48,672 bases of DNA from Chlorobiota bacterium (GTDB lineage Bacteria > Bacteroidota > Bacteroidia > Bacteroidales > F082): the NCBI GenBank assembly GCA_030618545.1, contig JAUXDH010000004.1, positions 1-48,672 of the forward strand, read 5' to 3'. Shown here one piece after another: positions 32,809-43,245 of this stretch. Position 1 is the first letter of the stretch. Each line of letters opens with the position of its first letter. The notes beneath the pieces are model-generated. The model was given only the letters and a program-made list of their open reading frames with translations, did not search any database and was not told where the DNA came from. The translations under genes were made by a program, and so were the position numbers.

Positions 32809-33918
32809 CTATTTTTCGATCAATTTCATGATTTCATCCACTATCTTTTCGGTTGCATCGGGGTGCTCAAACCGTTTCAGGTTCTGAACCATTACCAGTC
32901 TGTCTGATGTGTTCTTCATCATCCCGATCACTGAATCCGCAAGTTTATCATTCGCTTCACTTTCTTTAACCATCAGGGCGGCATGCCCTTTCACCAGTGT
33001 CAATGCATTCTTGGTTTGATGATCCTCGGCCGCAGAGGGCAGTGGAACAAAAATGGCTGGTTTCTTTACTGCAATGATTTCCGCTATGGCAATGGCTCCT
33101 GCTCTGGAGATGATCAGGTCGGAGGCAGCATAAGCCATGTCCATCCTGGTGATAAATTCATGCACCTTTACCCTGTCTTTAAACCCGCACTCAACAACTG
33201 CCTGTTTGGCCATATCAAATGTAAGCTTGCCTGTTTGCCAGATAATCTGCATTCCTGTACCCAATAAGTCATTCAGTTTTTCCGCTACAACTTCATTTAT
33301 CCTTTTTGCCCCCTGGCTGCCGCCGATGATAAGTAAAACAGGTTTGCCTGATTTCAACTGAAAGAAATCCAAAGCTTCCGTGTTGCTTACTTTCAAATCA
33401 AGAATTTCTTTTCTCACAGGACTGCCGGTAACAGTGATTTTCTTCCCGGGAAAATATTTGTCCATTCCATCATAGGCCACGCAAACCTTATCGACTGTTT
33501 TGCCCAGCATTTTATTGGTGATGCCAGGAAAGGAGTTTTGTTCGAGTATCAGTGTCGGCACTTTTTTTCTGGATGCCATATACAAAAGAGGACCGCTGGC
33601 ATATCCGCCGGTGCCTATTGCTGCATGCGCTTTGAATCTTTTAACAATCTTGCCGGCTTTGTTAAGGCTGTCGATTACCTTGAATGGAAAACTCAGATTC
33701 CTGAGATCAACTTTGCGCTGTAAGCCACTGATCCAAAGTCCCTGGATGGGGTAACCGGCCTGAGGAACTTTTTCCATTTCCATTTTTCCTTTGGCGCCAA
33801 CAAAAAGAATATTTACATCGTTTAGCCTTTGCTGCAAAGCGTTGGCTATGGCAACGGCGGGGAAAATATGTCCGCCGGTACCACCACCGCTAACCAGTAT
33901 GTTGTATTTCTCAGGCAT
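32809..33918 (-). CDS. murG: UDP-GlcNAc:undecaprenyl-PP-MurNAc-pentapeptide GlcNAc transferase
   Basis: This enzyme makes lipid II from lipid I at the cytoplasmic face (369 residues from ATG 33918; a TTG two codons earlier is less likely). NILVSGGGTGGHIFPAVAIANAL is the N-terminal G-loop. GTGGYASGPLLYMASRKKVPTLILEQNSFPGITNKML is the acceptor site. The C-domain holds LLIIGGSQGAKRIN and ISRAGAIAIAEIIAVKKPAIFVPLPSAAEDHQTKNA, the donor-binding motif. The gene overlaps the end of ftsW by 8 bp. Confidence 0.97.
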   Translation of the reverse strand: MPEKYNILVSGGGTGGHIFPAVAIANALQQRLNDVNILFVGAKGKMEMEKVPQAGYPIQGLWISGLQRKVDLRNLSFPFKVIDSLNKAGKIVKRFKAHAAIGTGGYASGPLLYMASRKKVPTLILEQNSFPGITNKMLGKTVDKVCVAYDGMDKYFPGKKITVTGSPVRKEILDLKVSNTEALDFFQLKSGKPVLLIIGGSQGAKRINEVVAEKLNDLLGTGMQIIWQTGKLTFDMAKQAVVECGFKDRVKVHEFITRMDMAYAASDLIISRAGAIAIAEIIAVKKPAIFVPLPSAAEDHQTKNALTLVKGHAALMVKESEANDKLADSVIGMMKNTSDRLVMVQNLKRFEHPDATEKIVDEIMKLIEK

Positions 33919-35080
33919 TGGCAATTTCGATGGCTTCGTTAACTTGTTCGCAATCTCTTTTATCCAACTCCTTACTTACACTTAGAATGATTCCAATAGC
34001 AAGGCTGGTAAACCAGATAGAAGTGCCACCCATGCTCACCAGCGGAAGTGTTTGACCCGTAACGGGCAGCAGGTTTACAGCAACTCCCATATTAATCATT
34101 GCCTGGAATACCAGGCTGAATGCAACCCCGATGGTCAGAAAAGACCCGAAGGTGCCCGGTGCCCTGGTAACTATGTTGACAGCCCTGAAAAGAAGTACGA
34201 GGTATAGAAGTACGACAACTACTCCTCCTATCAATCCATATTCTTCTACTATTATGGCAAAGATGAAATCCGAATAGGGGTGGGGAAGAAAGTTACGCTG
34301 GGTGCTATTGCCAGGCATCTTGCCTACTATTCCACCCGTAGCAATGGCGATCTTGGATTGCTCAACCTGGTAGTTGTCCTTGCTTTCACCATTCATGAAG
34401 TTTTCAATACGGTTTTTCCAGGTAACATATCTCCATTGCTTACCTTCGGGCATGTTGTGAAGGATCAGGATGACGATCGCCAGGATCGCAATGCCGATTC
34501 CTATCATCCCCATAATATACCTGATCCTCACCCTTCCGATAAAGATCAAGACCATACTGATTACGAATAACATGGCGGCAGTGGAGAAATTAGCAGGAAG
34601 TATAAGTCCTGTAATGATCAATACCGGAAGCATTATTGGTACAAATGCTGACCTGAAATCTTTTATCTGGTCCTGCTTTTTTGTCAATACTCTTGCCAGG
34701 TAAATAATCAGGGTAATCTTTGCAATGTCAGAAGTTTGAAATGTGAGGTTAAATGGCAGGCGGATCAGGCGGGTGGCTCTGTTAATATCAAGGCCAATAA
34801 AGTATGTAAGGATCAGCAAAGCAATGGCAAGATAAAGCGCGACCTGAAAAACCCTTGAGTAATAGGTGTATTTAGGCAAGTGGGCGAGGTACATCAACAG
34901 CAGACCAAATATCAGTATAATAACATGCTTGAGCATATAATATTCTGTGTTGCCGCCATGGTATTTGTAAGCCAGGGTTCCGGTTGAACTGTACACTGCA
35001 AGAAAAGATAGTAAAGTGAGCAGTAATACCACTGCCCAAATAATCCTGTCCCCTTTTATTTTACCTAATAGATGGTTCAT
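33911..35080 (-). CDS. ftsW: Septal peptidoglycan polymerase FtsW
   Basis: This is a SEDS-family glycosyltransferase in the inner membrane (389 residues, about ten TM helices). Conserved features are LAVYSSTGTLAYKY in the first TM, PFNLTFQTSDIAKITLIIYLA and the periplasmic-loop region with GNSTQRNFLPHPYSDFIFAIIVEEYGLIGG. The final section INMGVAVNLLPVTGQTLPLVSMGGTS is the family signature. It acts with the penicillin-binding protein encoded upstream in this cluster. It starts 2 bp after murD. Confidence 0.96.
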   Translation of the reverse strand: MNHLLGKIKGDRIIWAVVLLLTLLSFLAVYSSTGTLAYKYHGGNTEYYMLKHVIILIFGLLLMYLAHLPKYTYYSRVFQVALYLAIALLILTYFIGLDINRATRLIRLPFNLTFQTSDIAKITLIIYLARVLTKKQDQIKDFRSAFVPIMLPVLIITGLILPANFSTAAMLFVISMVLIFIGRVRIRYIMGMIGIGIAILAIVILILHNMPEGKQWRYVTWKNRIENFMNGESKDNYQVEQSKIAIATGGIVGKMPGNSTQRNFLPHPYSDFIFAIIVEEYGLIGGVVVVLLYLVLLFRAVNIVTRAPGTFGSFLTIGVAFSLVFQAMINMGVAVNLLPVTGQTLPLVSMGGTSIWFTSLAIGIILSVSKELDKRDCEQVNEAIEIANA

Positions 35081-35082
35081 TT

Positions 35083-36429
35083 TTAAAGCATTTTAACTGC
35101 TTCAATGAATTGATTACCCCTGTCTTCGTAGCTCTCGAACAGGTCAAAACTCGCGCAGGCCGGTGAGAGCAGTACAGTGTCATTCTTTTTAGCAAGGTGA
35201 TAAGCTGCAGCTACTGCCTCTGTCGCGGAGGAAGCATCCACGATAGTAGAAACCAACGGACTGAAAGTTTCATGCAGTTTTTTGTTATCAATACCAAGGC
35301 AAACGATGGCTTTAACTTTATCTTTCACCAGGGGGAGAATGTGAGCATAGTCGTTCCCTTTGTCAATCCCTCCCGCGATCCAAACGATGGGCTGATCAAC
35401 ATATTCAAGGGCATACCAGGTAGAATTCGCATTAGTAGCTTTCGAGTCGTTGAGAAAAGTAATGCCATGTACGCTCGACACAAATTCCAGCCTGTGCGGG
35501 ATGTTATGGAAATCCGACAGGCTTTGCCTGATGCTCTCATTCCTGATTTCCATCAATCGTGTGGCAACACCTGCAGCCATTGAGTTGTACACATTGTGTT
35601 TCCCTTGTAATGCTAATTGTTCCAATGTCATTATCAATCGGTTTTTATTTGTATTTATAATTATTTCACCATCTCTAACGAATGCACCCCGGTCAAAATC
35701 CTGGTCTTTGAGACTGATCTGAAATTGCCGTGCTCTGACATTTCTTCTTCCCATTTCCTGTCTCAGCACAGCATCATCATAACTCCATATCAGTGCATCG
35801 TTTTCTGTTTGATTTTGAAGAATTCTGAATTTCGAAGCGACATATCGATTAAAACTATTCCCGTATCTGTCCAGGTGATCAGGAGTAATATTGAGCAATA
35901 CGGCGATATCGGCTTTAAAATCAAACATACCATCTAACTGGAAACTACTGATCTCCAAAACATAAACCGGATGATCTTTTTCAGCCACCTGCCAGGCATA
36001 ACTTTTGCCTACATTCCCTGCCAGCCCCACGTCCAATCCTGCATTCTTCAGGATGTGATGCGTCAGAAGGGTGGTTGTTGTTTTTCCGTTGCTGCCGGTG
36101 ATGCAAATTTTCTTTGCATTTGTGAACTTATCCGCAAACTCGATCTCCGAAATAACCGGAATACCTTTTTTTCGGACAGCCTGAATAAGTGGAATGGTTT
36201 CCGGAATCCCGGGACTTTTTACCACACATTCAGCCTGCAGTACACGGTCAGATGAATGCCCGTTTTCTTCAAAATCAATTTCAAACTGTTTAAGAACGCA
36301 TTTATACTTTACCCTTATCGGGCTGTTATCACTCAGAAAAACTTTGAAGCCTTTTACCTTCGAGAGGTAGGCTGCCCCAGTGCCGCTTTCTCCGCCACCC
36401 AAAACCACTATTTCTCCTTTTGCTGACAT
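35083..36429 (-). CDS. murD: UDP-N-acetylmuramoylalanine-D-glutamate ligase
   Basis: This enzyme adds D-Glu to the UDP-MurNAc-L-Ala precursor (448 residues). The N-domain opens EIVVLGGGESGTGAAYLS. ATP-binding is CITGSNGKTTTTLLTHHIL, followed by LAGNVGKSY and VLEISSFQLDGMFDF, a segment typical of MurD. The central domain has LLNITPDHLDRYGNS, and the C-domain has PHRLEFVSSVHGITFLNDSKATN. It lies between mraY and ftsW on the minus strand. Complete, without anomalies. Confidence 0.97.
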   Translation of the reverse strand: MSAKGEIVVLGGGESGTGAAYLSKVKGFKVFLSDNSPIRVKYKCVLKQFEIDFEENGHSSDRVLQAECVVKSPGIPETIPLIQAVRKKGIPVISEIEFADKFTNAKKICITGSNGKTTTTLLTHHILKNAGLDVGLAGNVGKSYAWQVAEKDHPVYVLEISSFQLDGMFDFKADIAVLLNITPDHLDRYGNSFNRYVASKFRILQNQTENDALIWSYDDAVLRQEMGRRNVRARQFQISLKDQDFDRGAFVRDGEIIINTNKNRLIMTLEQLALQGKHNVYNSMAAGVATRLMEIRNESIRQSLSDFHNIPHRLEFVSSVHGITFLNDSKATNANSTWYALEYVDQPIVWIAGGIDKGNDYAHILPLVKDKVKAIVCLGIDNKKLHETFSPLVSTIVDASSATEAVAAAYHLAKKNDTVLLSPACASFDLFESYEDRGNQFIEAVKML

Positions 36430-36445
36430 CTTCCTGCATTTTCAT

Positions 36446-37678
36446 TTACCTCAGCTTTAATGTTATAATGGTGAAAACCGAAAGCATGATCCCTACGATA
36501 AAGAAGCGCAATACGATCTTTGGTTCAGGATATCCCTTTTTCTGGTAGTGGTGATGAAGGGGTGACATCTTAAATATCCTCCTGCCTTCACCGAATTTCT
36601 TTTTTGTGTATTTGAAGTAGCTCACCTGGAGAATTACCGACAGGCTTTCTGCCAGGAAGATCCCACATAGAATAGGTATCAATAATTCTTTCCGGATAAT
36701 GATGGCAAACACTGCGATAATGCCGCCAAGAGACAGACTGCCTGTGTCTCCCATAAACACCTGAGCCGGATAGGTATTAAACCAGAGAAAGCCGACGGTA
36801 GCGCCAACAAATGCACTTATGTAAATGGTCAATTCACCCACTTCCGGCAGGTACATGATATTGAGGTAATCAGCAAAGATGATGTTACCGGAAACCCATG
36901 CCAGAACACCCAGCGTCAGGCCAATGATGGCACTAGTCCCCGTGGCAAGGCCGTCCATCCCATCTGTAAGGTTTGCCCCGTTCGATACAGCCATGATGAT
37001 AAAAATGACTACCGGAATGAATATGAGGAAAGCCCATTTCTCATAACCCGACCCCATCCATTTGAGAAGAATGGCATAATCAAATTCGTTGTTCTTTGAA
37101 AATGGAATGGTTGTTTTGAGTGATTGCTTTTTGTCGATACCGGCTGACATCTGTGGGTTATCCAAAGTGATCACAACCTCCTGATCTGCTATAGGCTGTT
37201 CACGAACAACTATCGACGGATTAAAATACATAACAAGGCCAACAACCAGTCCCAGTGCAAATTGACCTGCAATCTTGTATTTGCCGGGAAGTCCTCTTTT
37301 GTTTTTTCTGAAGACTTTGATGTAATCATCGATGAATCCGAGCATGCCCAGCCAGATTGTGGTAAACAGCATCAGGATGATGTAGATGTTGTCAAGTTTG
37401 GCGAACAGGAATGTTGGGATGATGATTGAGGCCAGTATGATAAGGCCACCCATAGTAGGTGTCCCCTGTTTTTCGATTTGCCCCTCCAGACCCAGGTCAC
37501 GGATTGTTTCACCAACCTGACGGCGGTTCAGGTAGTTGATCCATCGATTTCCAAACAGCAGGCTGATGATAAGAGAGGTGATCACAGCTCCTGCGGCCCT
37601 GAACGAAAGGTATTCAAATACACTTGCGCCGGGCAGTGCAAAAGTTTCTTCAAGGTATTTGAACAGATAGTATAACAT
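36446..37678 (-). CDS. mraY: Phospho-N-acetylmuramoyl-pentapeptide transferase
   Basis: This integral membrane enzyme forms lipid I (410 residues, about ten TM helices). [18 protein letters not shown] and [25 protein letters not shown] hold the aspartates and basic residues of the active site. [16 protein letters not shown] is the NxxDGxDGL motif, and [17 protein letters not shown] and [12 protein letters not shown] are the third and fourth conserved blocks. An insertion of about 50 residues between the early helices ([26 protein letters not shown]...) makes it longer than the E. coli enzyme, as is usual in this phylum. Confidence 0.97.
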   Translation of the reverse strand: MLYYLFKYLEETFALPGASVFEYLSFRAAGAVITSLIISLLFGNRWINYLNRRQVGETIRDLGLEGQIEKQGTPTMGGLIILASIIIPTFLFAKLDNIYIILMLFTTIWLGMLGFIDDYIKVFRKNKRGLPGKYKIAGQFALGLVVGLVMYFNPSIVVREQPIADQEVVITLDNPQMSAGIDKKQSLKTTIPFSKNNEFDYAILLKWMGSGYEKWAFLIFIPVVIFIIMAVSNGANLTDGMDGLATGTSAIIGLTLGVLAWVSGNIIFADYLNIMYLPEVGELTIYISAFVGATVGFLWFNTYPAQVFMGDTGSLSLGGIIAVFAIIIRKELLIPILCGIFLAESLSVILQVSYFKYTKKKFGEGRRIFKMSPLHHHYQKKGYPEPKIVLRFFIVGIMLSVFTIITLKLR

Positions 37679-37679
37679 A

Positions 37680-39137
37680 TCAGGTCAATTCAAATAATTC
37701 CGTTAGAATAAGTTTGTCATCGAAAGGGTATTTAACCCCTTTTATTTCCTGGTATTTTTCGTGACCTTTCCCGGCAACGAGAATCAGGTCATTGGGAGCT
37801 GCCAGATTAACCGCTGTTTTAATGGCTTCCTTCCTGTTAGTGATCACAAGTGTGCTGCTGGTTTTCGCAGGATCAATGCCCTTCTTCATATCTTCTATGA
37901 TCTGGTCAGGATGCTCCGACCTTGGATTATCAGATGTGAGAATGACCTTGTTGCTCATGGTTGTCGCAACTTTGGCCATCTTCGGTCGTTTGGTCTTATC
38001 TCTGTCACCGCCAGCTCCAACAACAGTGATCAATTGCTCATTATGGGTACGAAGACCGTTGATCGTTTTCAAAACATTTTCCAATGCATCGGGCGTGTGC
38101 GCGTAATCCACTATGGCTGTTATTCCTGAGGGAGAGCGCACAAGTTCAAATCTTCCTTCCGCACCTGTCAATGAACTGATATGTGTGAGTACATTGTTCT
38201 CATCCTGTCCCAGCAGCATGCTGCTGCCAAATACGGCCATCAGGTTATAGGCATTGAAATCACCGGACAGCAGGGAGTGTACTTCTTTGTTGTTGATGGT
38301 CATTTGCAAACCGGTGAAATGGTTTTCGATGACCCTGCCTTTAAAATCCGCCATACTTTTCAATCCATAAGTTGATTTTTTAGCATGCGAATTCTGTATC
38401 ATCACCTTGCCATTCTTGTCATCTGCATTTATCAAAGCAAAAGCGGTTTTGGGCAGGTTGTCAAAAAACTTCTTTTTTGCTTCCAGGTAGTTTTTAAAAG
38501 TCAGGTGATAGTCAAGGTGATCGTGGGTGATGTTAGTAAAGACACCTCCGCTGAATTTCAGGCCGGTGATCCTGTTCTGTTCAACTGCATGAGAACTCAC
38601 CTCCATAAAAGCAAACTCACAACCTTCATCAACCATTCTTCTCAACAGCGCGTTTACTTTCAGAGCGTCAGGTGTAGTGTGGGTGGCTTCAAGTGTCTCT
38701 GTATGCACCTTGCTGAGTATGGTTGACAGTAAGCCTGTTTTGTAGCCAAGTGATGTAAACAAGTTGTAAAGAAGAGTAACCGTTGTGGTTTTGCCATTGG
38801 TGCCGGTAATTCCAACAAGTTTGAGGTCTTCTGAAGGGTTGTCATAAAAATTTGCCGCGATATATCCCAGTGCGGCAGAAGCGTCTTTCACTTTTATATA
38901 GGTTACCTCTTCTATGGTTTCATCAGGAAACCTCATGCAGACAATCGCAATAGCTCCCGATTCGATCACCTTAGAAATGAATTGATGCCCATCCACCTGT
39001 GTGCCCGGAACAGCTACAAACAAACTTCCGGATACCGCTTCACGCGAATCAAAGACCACTTTGCTGACGGTCTTATCCATCGACCCTTTTATTTCAAGGA
39101 TTCCTGACCGGTACAATATGTCCTGAAGTGTTTTCAT
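37680..39137 (-). CDS. murE: UDP-MurNAc-tripeptide synthetase (meso-DAP adding)
   Basis: This enzyme adds the third stem residue (485 residues from ATG 39137; the GTG before it is possible). [20 protein letters not shown] is the P-loop, [39 protein letters not shown] is the central motif, and [26 protein letters not shown] is the metal site. The C-domain has [16 protein letters not shown] and [14 protein letters not shown]. The DNPR motif selects meso-diaminopimelate over lysine. It follows the ftsI-type gene by a few bases. Confidence 0.97.
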   Translation of the reverse strand: MKTLQDILYRSGILEIKGSMDKTVSKVVFDSREAVSGSLFVAVPGTQVDGHQFISKVIESGAIAIVCMRFPDETIEEVTYIKVKDASAALGYIAANFYDNPSEDLKLVGITGTNGKTTTVTLLYNLFTSLGYKTGLLSTILSKVHTETLEATHTTPDALKVNALLRRMVDEGCEFAFMEVSSHAVEQNRITGLKFSGGVFTNITHDHLDYHLTFKNYLEAKKKFFDNLPKTAFALINADDKNGKVMIQNSHAKKSTYGLKSMADFKGRVIENHFTGLQMTINNKEVHSLLSGDFNAYNLMAVFGSSMLLGQDENNVLTHISSLTGAEGRFELVRSPSGITAIVDYAHTPDALENVLKTINGLRTHNEQLITVVGAGGDRDKTKRPKMAKVATTMSNKVILTSDNPRSEHPDQIIEDMKKGIDPAKTSSTLVITNRKEAIKTAVNLAAPNDLILVAGKGHEKYQEIKGVKYPFDDKLILTELFELT

Positions 39138-39143
39138 CACTGC

Positions 39144-41258
39144 TCAATAAGCCGCTAATTGTAAATTGATTTTCTGACCTTTTTTAATTTCTGACCCTGC
39201 TTTAACAGATTGTGCTTTCACCATCCCCCTGCCGCTCAACCGGGTTTTCATCCCCATATTTTCAAGAAGGAAAACAGCATCCCTTGCTTTCATGCCAAGG
39301 ACATCCGGCACCTTTTTTTCGTTGAATTCTGCAGACTCGAACATTAATTTTTCTTCAATCAGAATTGCTGAAGCCCATTGTACATCATGTAAATAGTCTG
39401 CAACGGGTATGTTCAATGCAGCATAAATGGTCTTTAGTTCAGGATAGGTTGCAGGGATATTCTTTTCCGGATGGTGAGGCGTTATGTTTTCATCCTGATC
39501 GCTAAACTCAAATGCCAGCATGGTGGAATACAATTTATCTGCAATTTCCTTGAATGCGGGCGCAGCGACAGAACCACCATAATACTTGCCACGTGTAGGT
39601 TTGTTGATGACAACAATACATGAGAACTTTGGCCTGTCGGCAGGGAAGTAGCCCACAAAAGAAGCATTGTACTCATTTTTGTATCCTCCTTTTCCGGCGA
39701 TTTTAGCTGTACCGGTTTTTCCAGCTATTTTATATGGGCTGTCTTTGAAGACGTTTCTTCCGGTTCCTCTTTCAATAACTCCTTCCAAAAGAGATTGGGC
39801 AAGATCAATGGTGTTTTCTGATGCAATTTTCTTGTTAATAACCTGAGGTTTAAACTTCTTTTTTGTACTGATTCCATCCCTGACTTCAGTAACAAACATC
39901 GGTTTCATCAGTTTCCCATCGTTAGCAACGGCATTGTAGAATGCCAGTGTCTGCAATGGAGTCAACTGTAACTCATAACCGAAAGAGAGTACTGTGAGAG
40001 ATGTACCCCACCATACCTGCTTGTTGGAAGGGTGCTTAATATACGGTTTGCCTTCACCCAGTATTTCTATTCCAAGAGGCTGGTTCAGAGACATGCTGTA
40101 GAGCCGGTCAATATATTTTTCAGGTTGGTGACCAAAGGCCCTGTCCATAACCTTTACCATTCCTACATTAGACGAGAACTCAAATACCTCTCGCACAGTT
40201 ACCCGGCCATTGCCAATTTTTTTAACATCCTGAACAGGGATGCCATTCATCATTATAAAGCCATTGCCGGTGATTACGCTGTCGGTGAGCCTTATGCCGC
40301 CGTCTTCCAGTGCCGCAATAATGTTGGGGAGCTTGAAGGTAGAACCTGGTTCAATGCTTTCGCCAATGGCATAATTGTAGATTTCTTTGTACTTATTATC
40401 GGATGAATCATACCTGAGGTTAGCAATTGCCCTTACACTGCCTGACTCCACTTCCATAATAACTGCACAGCCCTGGAATGCACCATGATTCATCATCTGA
40501 CGGAGTAAAGCATGTTCGGCAATGTCCTGGATATTTACATCGATGGTTGTAACGATATCAAGTCCATCTTTCGGATCTACCTCGTTTTCATCATGAATGG
40601 GGATCAAATCACCATTGTTGATGCGTCTCATCACCTGCTTTCCTTCTTTGCCTGTCAGGTATTCAGAATAGGCCCCCTCCAGTCCAACAAAGAGGTCAGC
40701 ATTTTTGATCTCATACCCAATGGTTCTCTGAGCCAGTTCCTTGAAAGGCATTTCACGGCGTGTGCTCTGAATAGCGATCAGTCCTCCACGGTATTTTCCT
40801 CTGCGCAGAATCGGCAATGTCCTGATCTCTTTTAACTGTTCATAGGTTACTTTCTTCCCAAGCAGGTGATACCGGTTCCCCTTTTTTCTTGCCTTGACCA
40901 GGTCGCTTTTGAAGCGGGATTGTGATTTGGTGTCGAGGACCTGAGACAAGCCTGCAGCAAGAGAATCTACATTCCTGTAAAAAAACTGATCAGAAATTAA
41001 TGTAGACGCCACGTCCATCCTGACCTCAAAAACGGGAACTGAAGTAGCCAGTAAACTCCCATCAGCAGCAAGGATATTGCCACGACTTGCTTCAAGGGTC
41101 ACCTCAATTATTTCCTGCGATTCTGCAATTGCCCGCAGTTTCGGCCCTTCTTTCACCTGGATAAAGATGATTTTACCAACGATAAGCAAACCAAAAATCA
41201 GCATGACGAAATACACCAGGTAAACCCTCCACAATATGTCTTTTTTAGCGTCTTTCAC
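39144..41258 (-). CDS. ftsI: Division-specific penicillin-binding protein with PASTA domain
   Basis: This class B transpeptidase (704 residues from GTG 41258) cross-links septal peptidoglycan. GTG gives VKDAKKDILWRVYLVYF, with the TM helix right after, and lies 7 bp past the ftsL stop. A TTG at 41282 would overlap ftsL by 17 bp. Counting from the TTG, catalytic motifs are STFK (314-317), SSN (370-372) and KTGTA (522-526). The dimerisation domain is before residue 240. A single PASTA domain is at the C-terminus (VPDVLGMKARDAVFLLENMGMKTRLSGRG). It partners FtsW. Confidence 0.93.
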   Translation of the reverse strand: MKDAKKDILWRVYLVYFVMLIFGLLIVGKIIFIQVKEGPKLRAIAESQEIIEVTLEASRGNILAADGSLLATSVPVFEVRMDVASTLISDQFFYRNVDSLAAGLSQVLDTKSQSRFKSDLVKARKKGNRYHLLGKKVTYEQLKEIRTLPILRRGKYRGGLIAIQSTRREMPFKELAQRTIGYEIKNADLFVGLEGAYSEYLTGKEGKQVMRRINNGDLIPIHDENEVDPKDGLDIVTTIDVNIQDIAEHALLRQMMNHGAFQGCAVIMEVESGSVRAIANLRYDSSDNKYKEIYNYAIGESIEPGSTFKLPNIIAALEDGGIRLTDSVITGNGFIMMNGIPVQDVKKIGNGRVTVREVFEFSSNVGMVKVMDRAFGHQPEKYIDRLYSMSLNQPLGIEILGEGKPYIKHPSNKQVWWGTSLTVLSFGYELQLTPLQTLAFYNAVANDGKLMKPMFVTEVRDGISTKKKFKPQVINKKIASENTIDLAQSLLEGVIERGTGRNVFKDSPYKIAGKTGTAKIAGKGGYKNEYNASFVGYFPADRPKFSCIVVINKPTRGKYYGGSVAAPAFKEIADKLYSTMLAFEFSDQDENITPHHPEKNIPATYPELKTIYAALNIPVADYLHDVQWASAILIEEKLMFESAEFNEKKVPDVLGMKARDAVFLLENMGMKTRLSGRGMVKAQSVKAGSEIKKGQKINLQLAAY

Positions 41259-41265
41259 TTTATGC

Positions 41266-41643
41266 TTATTCTTCCGCCACAATGATTTTTATAGGATCCG
41301 TACTTTCTTTGATGCCTGATTTACCAAGCTTTTTGGCCAGTTGTGATTGTTTGGTTAATTCTGTAAGCTTTGATTTGGTAGTGATGTATTCGTACCTGCT
41401 CTCTTTCAATTCTTTTCTCAGGTGGTTGATCTTTCGTATTTTTCTTTCAGCATAGTAATTATTGGCGATGTAAATGAAAGCAAGGAAAGTGACGAATACC
41501 AGGTATGGAAAGAATTTGAAAGTACTTACTTTCAGTATTTCGCCTCCAAGAAATTCCTTAACGGCATTTCCAACCCTTTTGCCAGATCCGGATCTTTGTA
41601 CCCGTTTCCCTTGTTTCTTTATTTTTTTAGTGTTTTCGGTCAT
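41266..41643 (-). CDS. ftsL: FtsL-like division protein
   Basis: This 125-residue single-pass protein has a basic cytoplasmic end (MTENTKKIKKQGKRVQRSGSGKRVGN), one TM segment at about 43-60 (FFPYLVFVTFLAFIYIANNYYAERK) and a periplasmic coiled-coil (INHLRKELKESRYEYITTKSKLTELTKQSQLAKKLGKSGI). FtsL is poorly conserved; the topology and position between rsmH and ftsI give the assignment. It would bind FtsQ and FtsB-like partners. It starts 2 bp from the rsmH stop. Confidence 0.86.
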   Translation of the reverse strand: MTENTKKIKKQGKRVQRSGSGKRVGNAVKEFLGGEILKVSTFKFFPYLVFVTFLAFIYIANNYYAERKIRKINHLRKELKESRYEYITTKSKLTELTKQSQLAKKLGKSGIKESTDPIKIIVAEE

Positions 41644-41645
41644 GT

Positions 41646-42539
41646 TCAGATTTTTTCAGCAATTCTTAGTTTAGCGCTCCTGGCCCTGCTGTTACTTTTG
41701 ATTTCATCATCGTCAGGTACAATAGGCCTTGAGTTGATGGCTTTGAAATCAACAATGGGATTGCCATAGAAATCTTTTTGGAGATTACCTTCAAAATTGC
41801 CGGTCCTGATGAAGTTCTTTACCAGTCTGTCTTCAAGGGAATGATAAGATATGACGACCAATCTTCCTCCTTTAGCCAGGACTTCAAAAGATTGCTTCAA
41901 CAGTGACTTTAATGCTGAAAGCTCATCATTGACAGATATGCGTAAAGCCTGGAATACCAGGGCGAGGAATTTATTTTGTTTGTTAGCCGGAAAACATTTA
42001 GCAACAACTTCAGAAAGTTGGGCAGTAGATTTAATAGGTTGTTCCTCTCTTGCTGAAGATATGGCCCTGGCAACACAATGGCTGTTTTTAATTTCTCCGT
42101 ATTCCCTGAACAGGGTTTTAAGATCATTTTCGTCATAAGTGTTAACGATCTCGGCTGCAGTTATTGACTGGCTGCTGTTCATCCTCATGTCAAGATTTCC
42201 TTCAAATCGTGTGGAGAATCCACGGGAGGCAGTGTCAAACTGGTGGGAAGAAACACCCAGGTCTGCCAGTATACCATTAACCGGAATTGAATTATGAAAT
42301 CGCAAAAAGTTTTTTAAGTAACTGAAATTCTGGTTAATGAAGGTGAAGCGATCATCATCTATCACATTGTTCCCTGCTTCTGCATCCTGATCAAAGGCCA
42401 GTAATCTCCCGGAAGTCAACTGATCGAGGATGGCTCGCGAATGTCCGCCACCCCCAAATGTGGCATCTACATAGATGCCTTCAGGCCTGATGTCCAGCCC
42501 TTCTAACGACTGCTTAAGTAATACAGGTATGTGATACAT
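41646..42539 (-). CDS. rsmH: 16S rRNA m4C1402 methyltransferase
   Basis: This enzyme N4-methylates cytidine 1402 in 16S rRNA using SAM (297 residues from ATG 42539, MYHIPVLLKQSLEGL). A GTG start nine codons earlier would overlap mraZ and is rejected. YVDATFGGGGHSRAIL is the SAM-binding motif. ILADLGVSSHQFDTASRGFSTRFEGNLDMRMN, LALVFQALRISVNDEL and VISYHSLEDRLVKNFI are family signatures. It starts 4 bp after the mraZ stop. Confidence 0.97.
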   Translation of the reverse strand: MYHIPVLLKQSLEGLDIRPEGIYVDATFGGGGHSRAILDQLTSGRLLAFDQDAEAGNNVIDDDRFTFINQNFSYLKNFLRFHNSIPVNGILADLGVSSHQFDTASRGFSTRFEGNLDMRMNSSQSITAAEIVNTYDENDLKTLFREYGEIKNSHCVARAISSAREEQPIKSTAQLSEVVAKCFPANKQNKFLALVFQALRISVNDELSALKSLLKQSFEVLAKGGRLVVISYHSLEDRLVKNFIRTGNFEGNLQKDFYGNPIVDFKAINSRPIVPDDDEIKSNSRARSAKLRIAEKI

Positions 42540-42543
42540 TTGC

Positions 42544-43005
42544 TTAGCTCTCTGTGTCCAGTTCACCCATCACCTCTTCGGCAAGCTTAGCGAAGTCATC
42601 AGGATCGTAATCAACAGCATTCTCATACATTGATTTATCCCAGATCTCGAACCGGTTTACAACTGATGTAAGCACGATCTCTTTTGTGATTTCGCCATAT
42701 TTCACCAGGTCTTTTGGAATGAGCAACCTTCCGGTTCCATCCAACTCCACCGGCTTCACTCCAGCCATGAATTTGGTGACGAATTCCGCGTTTTTCCGAT
42801 TAAACATATTAAGCTTACTAACCATCCCGGATTCATTTTGCCAGTTCTGATGTGGAAAAAGCTCAAGGCATTTCTTAAAGATGCTTCGCTTAATGACAAA
42901 TCCCTGTTTTACAGCTTCCCCCATCTGATTCTTCAGGGATGCAGGAAACATCAAACGCCCTTTAGCGTCAACCTTACACTCATATGTCCCAAGGAAATTA
43001 ACCAT
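42544..43005 (-). CDS. mraZ: MraZ, transcription regulator of the dcw cluster
   Basis: This 153-residue protein has two SpoVT-AbrB-like halves, each with a DxxGR-type motif: CKVDAKGRLMFPASLKNQM and VELDGTGRLLIPKDLVKYG. MraZ forms ring-shaped oligomers and represses the dcw promoter by binding spaced repeats. It is the first gene of the cluster, and three GTGGTAA boxes at helical spacing lie upstream, as expected for autoregulation. Confidence 0.96.
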   Translation of the reverse strand: MVNFLGTYECKVDAKGRLMFPASLKNQMGEAVKQGFVIKRSIFKKCLELFPHQNWQNESGMVSKLNMFNRKNAEFVTKFMAGVKPVELDGTGRLLIPKDLVKYGEITKEIVLTSVVNRFEIWDKSMYENAVDYDPDDFAKLAEEVMGELDTES

Positions 43006-43043
43006 TAAAAATTGCGGAATAATGGCATAAAAGTACTATATAA

Positions 43044-43080
43044 TTACCACAAAAAGACATTATTTACCACCTTTTACCAC
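43044..43080 (-). promoter_or_regulatory. Candidate MraZ operator: three phased GTGGTAA boxes
   Basis: On the minus strand GTGGTAA occurs at 43074-43080, 43064-43070 and 43044-43050, that is at spacings of exactly 10 and 20 bp. Known MraZ operators are TGGG-type repeats with 10-bp periodicity. A -7-like TACTTTTA lies downstream at about 43027-43034. Confidence 0.6.
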
Positions 43081-43245
43081 ATTGTTAACAAAATGTTACG
43101 TTTTTAACACGATTTCTTTTCAAGCCATGCTTTGTAAAAAATTGAATTACAAAAGCTAAGTTCCTGAATTCATAACTCATTGGAACTTATTAACATTGTT
43201 AAACCGGAGATTTTGTTAATAAGTGCAATTAGCGGCTAAATGCTT

